From a virus, in IMG/VR virus record IMGVR_UViG_3300042936_001070, positions 1 through 22,257 of that record: DNA of 22,257 bases; one strand, given 5' to 3'. Below, piece after piece: positions 6,903-12,467 of the stretch. The translations under genes and the position numbers were made by a program. Each line of letters begins with the position of its first letter. The first letter of the stretch is position 1. The notes under the pieces were generated by a model. It searched no databases. It was not told the origin of the DNA and saw nothing but the letters and a program-made list of their open reading frames with translations.

Positions 6903-7077
6903 CCGGAGCAAACATTTTGGCACCGTGGTGCAGGAATTCTTTCAGTTCGCGGCGCACTTCACTGGGGTACAGTTCTTCACATTCTTTGATGAACATGATT
7001 GCATCCAGGGTGCCGTAGCTGGAGTAGCCCTTGCAAATGTAGTCAACTTCGGCCATTAAATTGTGATAGTTGCTCAT
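6892..7077 (-). CDS. Small phage protein, 61 aa, unknown
   Basis: A 61-aa, mostly helical, acidic-to-neutral protein (begins MSNYHNLMAEVDYICKGYSS; an ELYPSEVRRELKEFLHHGAK helix follows). I do not recognise a family. It has an AAGGA ribosome-binding site and its own promoter (7108-7136). Its final residues Val-Asp-Gln are encoded by the same bases that form the -35 hexamer of the next promoter, so its C-terminus may be dictated by that element rather than by protein function. Small, separately promoted genes of this type in T4-like phages are often early host-takeover genes; that is inference. Confidence 0.75.
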   Translation of the reverse strand: MSNYHNLMAEVDYICKGYSSYGTLDAIMFIKECEELYPSEVRRELKEFLHHGAKMFAPVDQ

Positions 7078-7085
7078 TTGTTAAT

Positions 7086-7118
7086 CCTTGTTAGTTACTA
7101 TACAAACATTATAGCAAA
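7086..7118 (-). repeat. Promoter-leader cassette, copy B
   Basis: 33 bp identical to 7334-7366. It spans the extended -10 (TTTGCTATAAT), the predicted start site, a TGTATAGTAACTAACAAGG-type leader and the ribosome-binding site. Confidence 0.95.
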
Positions 7119-7136
7119 TGGGTGATTTTTGGTCTA
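7108..7136 (-). promoter_or_regulatory. Sigma70-like promoter of the 61-aa gene
   Basis: Minus-strand TAGACC, 17-bp spacer ending TTTGC, TATAAT. It starts 6 bp after the stop of the 60-aa gene and lies within cassette copy B. Confidence 0.83.
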
Positions 7137-7142
7137 CCGTTT

Positions 7143-7325
7143 TTAGGCTGCTCGGAGCAGAAAAATGTTGCTTGTTTGCAAACTTGATTCAAGTTGGGCA
7201 CGATCAAGGGCAAAAATCAGTGCTAAATCTTTAATTGCAAATTCAGCAACAATTTGGTTCTTGTATTCTACCCGATACAAAGTTGCAATTTTAGTAACTT
7301 TAGCACCCGTTAAGAACTCACCCAT
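7143..7325 (-). CDS. Small phage protein, 60 aa, unknown
   Basis: A 60-aa protein with a beta-hairpin-like N-terminal half (GAKVTKIATLYRVEYKNQIV) and a helical C-terminal half (IKDLALIFALDRAQLESSL). I recognise no family, and no membrane segment is convincing. Own promoter (7356-7384) and AAGGGG ribosome-binding site. It is one of a run of short genes each fitted with nearly the same promoter-leader, which suggests cassette-like acquisition. Confidence 0.72.
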   Translation of the reverse strand: MGEFLTGAKVTKIATLYRVEYKNQIVAEFAIKDLALIFALDRAQLESSLQTSNIFLLRAA

Positions 7326-7333
7326 TTTGTGCC

Positions 7334-7366
7334 CCTTGTTAGTTACTATACAAACATTATAGCAAA
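7334..7366 (-). repeat. Promoter-leader cassette, copy C
   Basis: 33 bp identical to 7086-7118 (see copy B), placed at the same distance from the following start codon region. Confidence 0.95.
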
Positions 7367-7384
7367 ATGGCTATTTTTGGGCTA
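7356..7384 (-). promoter_or_regulatory. Sigma70-like promoter of the 60-aa gene (weak -35)
   Basis: Minus-strand TAGCCC, 17-bp spacer ending TTTGC, TATAAT. The -35 is two mismatches from the TTGACC of its relatives, but the extended -10 is intact. Confidence 0.75.
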
Positions 7385-7389
7385 CCTTT

Positions 7390-7608
7390 TTATTTGTTAA
7401 CTTTTCGGGGAAAACGCCAGATTATGCCAAGTTCAGGATGGCCCACATCGCCGCCTATTGCTAGTCTTGCGGCAGCTGGAGCCCGATAACTGTGGTAGTT
7501 GACGTAGTTGGCTATTCGAGCATCAGTGGTTCTAATCAGACATAATCCGTAATCGTTGGTCACTGTGTAAGTTGTGATTCCATATTCGTCCTGACTGATA
7601 AAGAGCAT
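7390..7608 (-). CDS. Small phage protein, 72 aa, unknown
   Basis: A 72-aa protein (begins MLFISQDEYGITTYTVTNDY) with probable beta structure and a basic C-terminus (WRFPRKVNK). I recognise no family. The gene overlaps the 3' end of the cyclotransferase-like gene by 49 bp in another frame, so either re-initiation or its own promoter is needed. An AATAAATA at 7613-7620, similar to the T4-like late-promoter core, lies directly before the ATG. The only ribosome-binding-like sequence (AGGGT) is too close to the ATG to be ideal. The true start may lie further in, but no other ATG exists in frame. Confidence 0.6.
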   Translation of the reverse strand: MLFISQDEYGITTYTVTNDYGLCLIRTTDARIANYVNYHSYRAPAAARLAIGGDVGHPELGIIWRFPRKVNK

Positions 7609-8012
7609 ACCCTATTTATTGCACTAGCCAATTGTTCTGTGGGCACGTTGCTGTCATGATAGCCTTGTGTGACCATGTCCAGATAACCTGATGCTGGCGC
7701 AGCACGGTCCTGTTGGTCCACCATTTGGTATGTCATAGCAGACACTCGGTATTGATCAGTGTTTACCATCACTTGCAACTTGTGATAATAGTAAGGAAAC
7801 CCTTCGAGCGCATCCAATGCTTTCACATGAGTTTGATCAATGTCCCACAGCACACCGTAACAGCGAGCGCCGGGCTTTTTTTCAATGTCGGCATGAGTTC
7901 TAAACTCAAATTGATAGTTGTTAATCCAGGCTGCACCCAAACACACTGCACCAGGGCAACGACGTGCCATTTGGTCTAGGTTTGTATTCATTCCGTAAGA
8001 GAAGTATTTCAT
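7560..8012 (-). CDS. Gamma-glutamylcyclotransferase-like (AIG2/GGCT fold)
   Basis: A 150-aa protein with the GGCT family hallmarks: N-terminal FSYGMNTN (residues 4-11; YGSN loop of the family), MARRCPGAVCLG, a GVLWDI strand (53-58) and a catalytic Glu in ALDALEGFP (Glu70), followed by the usual Tyr-rich segment. Family members cyclise gamma-glutamyl amines or peptides to 5-oxoproline and the free amine; phage copies have no settled substrate. Its promoter (8021-8049) is separate from the heptose operon upstream, so it is not simply part of sugar synthesis. The predicted +1 is about 2 nt before the ATG and there is no ribosome-binding site, so the message appears leaderless. Confidence 0.82.
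   Translation of the reverse strand: MKYFSYGMNTNLDQMARRCPGAVCLGAAWINNYQFEFRTHADIEKKPGARCYGVLWDIDQTHVKALDALEGFPYYYHKLQVMVNTDQYRVSAMTYQMVDQQDRAAPASGYLDMVTQGYHDSNVPTEQLASAINRVCSLSVRTNMESQLTQ
7613..7620 (-). promoter_or_regulatory. Possible T4-like late promoter core
   Basis: Minus-strand AATAAATA fits the NATAAATA late-promoter consensus reported for T4-like cyanophages and sits just before the 72-aa gene. One 8-mer alone is weak evidence. Confidence 0.25.
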
Positions 8013-8020
8013 AGAAAATA

Positions 8021-8049
8021 AGTATAATAGAATTGCTGCTTGTTGTCAA
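8021..8049 (-). promoter_or_regulatory. Sigma70-like promoter containing the hldD stop
   Basis: Minus-strand TTGACA (perfect consensus), 17-bp spacer, TATACT. The TGA inside TTGACA is the stop codon of the HldD gene. ATG of the cyclotransferase-like gene follows 8 bp after the -10. Confidence 0.85.
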
Positions 8050-8825
8050 CCAAGAGTCTGGTGCAATTTTGTCAAGTCTGCACAGGTGTACTTTTGGTAA
8101 CTGTGAGTCAGGTGTGCGGGAAATGGTACAGTTTCAATCCGAGCATTATATTGTTCGGCTATTTCTTGTGCTACCGCCTGAAAACTTTTAACAGTACCTG
8201 TACCAATATTCCAAATACCACTTTCTTTGATATCTCGCCAAACAAAGGCAGTTTGAACATCAATTATTCTTTCTACTGGAACAAAGTCTCTTAGAAAGTT
8301 TTCGCTACCTTCAAAGACTCGAATAACACCAGTGGTCTGTGCTTGTAAGGAAAACTGATGATACGGACTGGCCTGCGATCCTTTGTGTGCTTCGTGGTCT
8401 CCGTAGACATTGAAATATCTGAATCCCTGGCATCGACGATGTGTGGGGTTTTGCTCCACATAATGTTCAAACAGATACTTGGACCATGCGTAAGGACTGC
8501 GCGGATCTACAGGACTGGTTTCCGTATATTCTGTGCCAAGACCGTACACACTAGCACTGCTGCTCCATTGCATGTCCACTTCGTACTGACGGCATTGTTC
8601 ATACAACCAAACACTAAAGTCATAGTTTTGTTGCATGACTCGGGCTACATCTGTCTCAGTGGTGCTGCTGATAGCACCAAAGTGAAATACCCAGTCTAGT
8701 CCTTGTATCCTGGGCAGTTGATCTTTTTGCCACTCATAGGTAACAATGTCATGCTTGGTCTTACGCCAAAAGCGTTCGGCATGACTGCCTATGAAGCCTC
8801 TATTTCCTGTTATTAATATTTTCAA
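8046..8825 (-). CDS. hldD: ADP-heptose 6-epimerase (HldD-like)
   Basis: A 259-aa extended short-chain dehydrogenase, shorter than E. coli HldD (about 310). It has the NAD(P) loop GNRGFIG (7-13), SSASVYG, the catalytic Tyr112-x3-Lys116 in SPYAWSKY, and the HldD-specific EAHKGSQASP stretch (Lys148; E. coli uses Lys178 in HKGSMAS). The C-terminus LTHSYQKYTCADLTKL also follows HldD. The family converts ADP-D-glycero-D-manno-heptose into ADP-L-glycero-D-manno-heptose, the donor for lipopolysaccharide inner core. It overlaps the adenylyltransferase gene by 26 bp, consistent with pathway order. Last gene of the operon; no terminator hairpin was seen after it. A related UDP-sugar epimerase is possible but fits the motifs less well. 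Confidence 0.85.
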   Translation of the reverse strand: MKILITGNRGFIGSHAERFWRKTKHDIVTYEWQKDQLPRIQGLDWVFHFGAISSTTETDVARVMQQNYDFSVWLYEQCRQYEVDMQWSSSASVYGLGTEYTETSPVDPRSPYAWSKYLFEHYVEQNPTHRRCQGFRYFNVYGDHEAHKGSQASPYHQFSLQAQTTGVIRVFEGSENFLRDFVPVERIIDVQTAFVWRDIKESGIWNIGTGTVKSFQAVAQEIAEQYNARIETVPFPAHLTHSYQKYTCADLTKLHQTLG

Positions 8826-9219
8826 TTGTTTTGGTAGTTGAGTAGTTTTGTACTAACGGGTAAAATTTAACATCTTTGCAGTGCTGTGCGCCCACAATGG
8901 GTTGGCCTTGGTAATCAGCTCCTTTGACCATGATGTCTGCACAATAAATTTTACAAATATGCTCCAACTCTTGAGCCGAATCAAACAACCAAACTGCATT
9001 AACGCATTTTAAATTGTCCAAGGCAAACTTTCGATCTTGCTGATTGTTGATTGGTCGATCAGTACCTTTTAACTCTTGTACCCTGCGATCACTGTCAATA
9101 CATACCAACAAGTAAGTGCCTTGACTACGTGCAAAGTTAAGCATTTCAATATGCCCTCGATGCAGTATATCAAAGGTTCCGTTAACTATTACTCTTCTGA
9201 CTGTCCCCGGGCTGTACAC
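8800..9219 (-). CDS. Heptose-1-phosphate adenylyltransferase (HldE C-terminal type)
   Basis: A 139-aa stand-alone nucleotidyltransferase equal to the second domain of HldE (or HldC). It has the cytidylyltransferase-fold signature VNGTFDILHRGHIEML with the HxGH nucleotide-binding motif, DRPINNQQDR and VKGADYQGQPIVG near the end, as in HldE. It joins ADP to D-glycero-D-manno-heptose 1-phosphate. Start is GTG at 9219 with GAGG about 10 nt upstream; no ATG is available before the HxGH motif. It overlaps the cupin gene upstream (38 bp) and hldD downstream (26 bp). In most bacteria this domain is fused to the kinase; here kinase and adenylyltransferase are separate genes with a cupin gene between. 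Glycerol-3-phosphate cytidylyltransferase is the main alternative, disfavoured by the neighbours. Confidence 0.88.
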   Translation of the reverse strand: MYSPGTVRRVIVNGTFDILHRGHIEMLNFARSQGTYLLVCIDSDRRVQELKGTDRPINNQQDRKFALDNLKCVNAVWLFDSAQELEHICKIYCADIMVKGADYQGQPIVGAQHCKDVKFYPLVQNYSTTKTIENINNRK

Positions 9220-9553
9220 GATAATTGTCCTCTACTGAGTCTGGTGTTGATACTTCTATTATAGTACCTGCTTCTAAACAAATCAATTGGTGTGGAAATA
9301 ATGGTGGGTTGTGCCAGGTATCTCCGGCAATTAAAATTTGACTGTCTTTGGATGCATCTTTGGTGTTGATCCAATGCACTTCAAACCGACCATTTAACAC
9401 ATGCCATGTTTCTTCTTTGGTGGCATGAAAGTGCATACTGAATCGAGCACCAGTATTAAAATTCATCATCTTTCCACAATACTTGTCGTTGGTGGCCCAA
9501 ATAAGTTCATGCCCCCAACCTTTTTCTACATAGCCTTCAAGCCTTGTATGCAT
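9182..9553 (-). CDS. Single-domain cupin, sugar-phosphate isomerase-like
   Basis: A 123-aa protein with cupin motif 1 (GARFSMHFHATKEETWHVLN: two His, a Glu and a further His placed to bind a metal) and a second-motif-like GDTWHNPPLFPHQL. The start EKGWGHELIWATNDKYCGK resembles the K-x-W-G-x-E opening of mannose-6-phosphate-isomerase-type cupins. It probably binds or isomerises a sugar (phosphate); the exact reaction cannot be told. It sits between the heptose kinase and adenylyltransferase genes with 17- and 38-bp overlaps. A phosphatase (GmhB) acts between these two steps in the known pathway, but a cupin is not expected to replace it, so a separate sugar substrate is as likely. Confidence 0.85.
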   Translation of the reverse strand: MHTRLEGYVEKGWGHELIWATNDKYCGKMMNFNTGARFSMHFHATKEETWHVLNGRFEVHWINTKDASKDSQILIAGDTWHNPPLFPHQLICLEAGTIIEVSTPDSVEDNYRVQPGDSQKSNS

Positions 9554-10277
9554 GATTAATCTCCATTACTGTTGGGCTGTACACACCAACATGTTGTATT
9601 GTAACACTTGCTGCACGAGTTGCAAAATTAATTGCCTTCAAAATATCTTTTGTTATCACATATTCGTAGGCCAAGGCTGATAAAAATGTATCGCCGGCAC
9701 CACACACATCAAACGCCTCCACCTGTGGTGTACTAATCGCATGTTCTTTGTACTTTACACCTTTATGCCCTAGTGTAACAATAAGTTCCGTAGGGACTGA
9801 TTTTGCTAGGCTACGTTCTAGTTCGTTAATTTTAACATAGCACCCTTCAAAACGAGCCAGGTTGGTTTTCTTGGTGTCAACAAAGATAGGACCAGCGTAA
9901 TGCAATCGCAAGTCTTCTACACATTCGTAGGTGACTGATCCTTTGTTGTAATCGCTGATCACAACAGCATCATATTGGTCAAGACCGTGATGGTTTACAT
10001 TGACCGGACGTGATTGCATGTCTTGATCTATACGTAATAGATGCTGTTTGCTTTTGCTGTCAATGATTCTGGTTTTAATGCAGGTTTTTATACCGTGTAC
10101 AAACTCTACTTCGCAGCCCAACTTTAACAAATTTTCACGAACATTGGCCGCCATACCTGGCTTGGTCACAGTGTTTGCATAATTGATAATAGGCACAGGT
10201 GCCTCAGGACTGATCCGGTCCACTGTACCAAATTGATATTGATCTACTCCGTTATCTCCAATTAATAATATTTTCAT
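9537..10277 (-). CDS. Heptose-7-phosphate kinase (HldE N-terminal type, short)
   Basis: A 246-aa PfkB-family kinase. RISPEAPVPI (about residues 22-31) is the signature of the HldE kinase domain; GMAANVRENL replaces the usual GGAANVA; SDYNKGS, VKINELERSL (the N-x-x-E position) and the anion-hole/catalytic DVCGAGDTF follow. The family phosphorylates D-glycero-D-manno-heptose 7-phosphate at C1. The domain is usually about 315 aa; roughly 30 residues that form the lid between the GxxVEFVHG strand and the CIKTRII strand are missing, plus shorter loops elsewhere. The core catalytic residues remain, so it may be active with altered lid behaviour. Its ATG abuts the stop of the GT9-like gene upstream (TAAATG). 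Confidence 0.87.
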   Translation of the reverse strand: MKILLIGDNGVDQYQFGTVDRISPEAPVPIINYANTVTKPGMAANVRENLLKLGCEVEFVHGIKTCIKTRIIDSKSKQHLLRIDQDMQSRPVNVNHHGLDQYDAVVISDYNKGSVTYECVEDLRLHYAGPIFVDTKKTNLARFEGCYVKINELERSLAKSVPTELIVTLGHKGVKYKEHAISTPQVEAFDVCGAGDTFLSALAYEYVITKDILKAINFATRAASVTIQHVGVYSPTVMEINHAYKA

Positions 10278-11027
10278 TTAAAAGTATTGACAGTTGTCTC
10301 TTGGAAAATAACACTCATTATTTGCCAACGGTTTAATCTTGATTGTTTCTAATACAGAGCTTTTACCAAGTGCCATTGCAATGCTGTATGCAGCACTTTG
10401 GTTGCCCATAAAAAGATCTGCTCCAGCAATAATGTCAGCAAGTTTTTTAAAGTCATTGACTGGATAATATTGTACACGGAAGCCGGTACTTTTTTCAAAA
10501 TCTTCATGTTCCTCATCGCTACCAACAAATATTCCATTTTGTGTAATATTTGCTTGTTCTAATAAATTTTGCCAGGACGCTGTTCCGTTAGGGCAACGAT
10601 ATCTAAAAGTACGATTAATTACCACACTGGCCATTTGCAAAGGATCTGCTTCTAGCCAAGTTTCATTATACACATCTGCAGTAAACGGCAAGTTAAAGGT
10701 TTTATAAAATGCTTCCACATAGTTGCCTTCAAATCCCCTAAACAGCACACCACGAAATTGATCTAAGTCAATGTCATGGATCCCTTTCCAAGGCATCACT
10801 TCTGTGATGTATGATTGTCGTCGCAGCAAAGGTTCAATCAAATTGAAATCTGTCACTGTGAATCGGCCCTTGTGCATGACGTCAACTTCGTCAGGTCTAT
10901 ATCCGTATTGTGCTACGCAAGTTTCAATATTGTTTAATGCAACTGCAAATGCACCCGCACCTAATTTTTTAACCACAGACAAGCTGTAAATTAAATCGCC
11001 AAATGTTCCTGAGTGTTTATATATCAT
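10278..11027 (-). CDS. Divergent GT9-like glycosyltransferase
   Basis: A 249-aa protein with a GT-B-type plan seen in the heptosyltransferase family: N-terminal HSGTFGDLIYSLSVVKKL (compare the GDxI...L-P-x-I-x-x-L of GT9) and C-terminal ADLFMGNQSAAYSIAMALGK in the place of the donor-binding D-S-G-x-x-H-I-A-x-A-L-G. The usual Asp and His of that motif are replaced (GNQSAAYS), so the donor or activity may differ from ordinary heptosyltransferases. It is also shorter than typical (about 320-350 aa). Translation is coupled (ATGA) to the Cys-rich peptide upstream. Alternatives are an O-GlcNAc-like or inactive partner of the other GT9 gene at 11236-12120. Confidence 0.7.
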   Translation of the reverse strand: MIYKHSGTFGDLIYSLSVVKKLGAGAFAVALNNIETCVAQYGYRPDEVDVMHKGRFTVTDFNLIEPLLRRQSYITEVMPWKGIHDIDLDQFRGVLFRGFEGNYVEAFYKTFNLPFTADVYNETWLEADPLQMASVVINRTFRYRCPNGTASWQNLLEQANITQNGIFVGSDEEHEDFEKSTGFRVQYYPVNDFKKLADIIAGADLFMGNQSAAYSIAMALGKSSVLETIKIKPLANNECYFPRDNCQYF

Positions 11028-11257
11028 GATGTTGTTTTAAAATTGTATTCCGAGTATATGCTACCTGTTTGTCCAGGCTCATTGCTATCAGTGCATCTTA
11101 ATTTATGATCAGTGGCATGCGGGCAGCGTTTGTGGCCGCAAGTGACACACACAATCATTCTTGATGATGTTATTGGAAATCCATAGTCATTTCTAACCCC
11201 ATCCAGGCATCGGTAACAATTTTTACAATTTTGATCTACAGTAGCTCTAATACGCAC
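11024..11257 (-). CDS. Cys-rich zinc-ribbon-like phage protein, 77 aa
   Basis: Eight cysteines in pairs: CKNCYRC, then CVTCGHKRCPHATDHKLRC followed by TDSNEPGQTGSIY. The latter segment is one I remember from small proteins of many unrelated phages and some bacteria, of unknown function, usually not inside sugar operons. The spacing suggests two zinc ribbons. Start is GTG at 11257 with AAGGA 9 nt upstream, overlapping the GT9 gene end by 22 bp. Lying between two GT9-type genes, it may act as a structural or regulatory partner, but it may also simply be a mobile small gene carried in the operon. Confidence 0.8.
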   Translation of the reverse strand: MRIRATVDQNCKNCYRCLDGVRNDYGFPITSSRMIVCVTCGHKRCPHATDHKLRCTDSNEPGQTGSIYSEYNFKTTS

Positions 11258-12120
11258 GTTGCAATCCTTGTTGGGTCAAAGTTATTACTACATCTAAAAT
11301 CACCATGTTGACAAACAATTTGTCTAACAGGTCGTTGTTGTGTATCGTTGCATCCTACGCACTCAACGTTGGACAATATGGCTGTGGTATTGTAACCCAT
11401 GACACGTTTTCTGTGTGGTAATATACGCTCGGGCAATAGGTGCGTGTGCAAGGAAACAATATGTGTATCACTGGCAGCAGCAATATGATACGGGCCACTG
11501 TCAATTCCCACAAAACATGTTGCGCGATCCATCAACAGTTTTTGCTGTTGTATGTTTAATTTTTCTCTAGCGTCAACAAACAATGGATGCGCCACTGAGC
11601 CATCCTGGGCACTGCCCACAGTGATAATTTTAAAGTCCGTGCGTGTGGTAAACAATTGTTCAAATACTGCGTACCAAGTGTCCCACGACATATTTTTTAA
11701 TGCCCAATGCCATTGGCGAATATGAACAACAATAAATTTATCTAACGCATTGTCAAGACAAAAAGAGTCAACTGTGGCACGATCCTGATCACTTGGAAAT
11801 AACTCTACTCTCTTATCCACTTCTGATGTATTAAAAAAGCGATAAAAATAGCTGTCCAAGTAATGATTAACAGGATTAAGTTCATAGGCATCATCAAGAT
11901 TAACATAAAGATCATAAAGTTCTACCTTTGGTGTTGCATCTGTATGATATATGGCCCGAACATGTGGATTATTATCAAACACGTTGGGGTGCTCAGTAGC
12001 AATGTCAATCTCACACTTGTATTTCTTTTTGAGTTCGCGAACAACTCCAGTGGTCATGATAACATCACCTAGACTGGCACGTCTGCGAACCAATACCTGC
12101 ATTGGTTTTTCAATATTCAT
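11236..12120 (-). CDS. GT9 family heptosyltransferase-like
   Basis: A 294-aa GT-B glycosyltransferase of the ADP-heptose:LPS heptosyltransferase family. The N-terminal domain opens with VLVRRRASLGDVIMTTGVVR (family: R-x-x-x-LGDVI-x-T-P), an HIRQWHW...W motif marks the start of the donor domain, and ATCFVGIDSGPYHIAAAS carries the donor-binding D-S-G-x-x-H-I-A-A-A signature. C-terminal Cys residues (VECVGCND, CQHGDFRC) are an add-on that may bind metal. It should move a heptose (or a similar NDP-activated sugar) onto a core or O-chain sugar at the cytoplasmic membrane face. Presence in one operon with ADP-heptose synthesis genes supports heptose as donor. ATGA-coupled to the DUF6165-like gene. 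Confidence 0.88.
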   Translation of the reverse strand: MNIEKPMQVLVRRRASLGDVIMTTGVVRELKKKYKCEIDIATEHPNVFDNNPHVRAIYHTDATPKVELYDLYVNLDDAYELNPVNHYLDSYFYRFFNTSEVDKRVELFPSDQDRATVDSFCLDNALDKFIVVHIRQWHWALKNMSWDTWYAVFEQLFTTRTDFKIITVGSAQDGSVAHPLFVDAREKLNIQQQKLLMDRATCFVGIDSGPYHIAAASDTHIVSLHTHLLPERILPHRKRVMGYNTTAILSNVECVGCNDTQQRPVRQIVCQHGDFRCSNNFDPTRIATCVLELL

Positions 12121-12467
12121 GTTGTGGTCTTTATTTCTCTAACAGGATCATTTAAAATTTTTGCTATTGTGTTTTTGAGTACCGCTCTGGAATTGTTATA
12201 ATCTCTTATTTCTAATGCTCGGCGGCCAACTTCTGCCAGATCTGTACCATCAATTCTACATTTTTTAAAATCATCTTCCAGTTCCCATATTTTGTTATGC
12301 AGCACCTTTAACGCTGTCAGTTCTGTTGTTATCAATTGGGTATCCAATAGATCAACCTGCGCTTGATAAAAATCAAGTTCGGCCTGATTGGCTCCTTGTG
12401 TTCTATTGTATTTTACTTGGGCAATGGTATATCTGTCAACCAATTCAATTACAGGAAAACTAAACAT
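12117..12467 (-). CDS. DUF6165-like small protein
   Basis: A 116-aa helical protein. The order IELVDRYTIAQVKYNR, then LHNKIWELEDDFKKC, then RALEIRDYNNSRAVLKNTIAKIL and a final REIKTTT follows the pattern I recall for DUF6165 (GELLDKITILEIK ... LWEIEDDIR ... ARAVYFTNDRRAALKREIN ... EEKSY). That family is found beside glycosyltransferases in surface-sugar clusters and its function is not established. The gene overlaps the methyltransferase stop by one base (TAATG) and the GT9 start by 4 (ATGA), so it is translated in lockstep with both. A coiled-coil-like assembly or adaptor role is only a guess. Confidence 0.75.
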   Translation of the reverse strand: MFSFPVIELVDRYTIAQVKYNRTQGANQAELDFYQAQVDLLDTQLITTELTALKVLHNKIWELEDDFKKCRIDGTDLAEVGRRALEIRDYNNSRAVLKNTIAKILNDPVREIKTTT

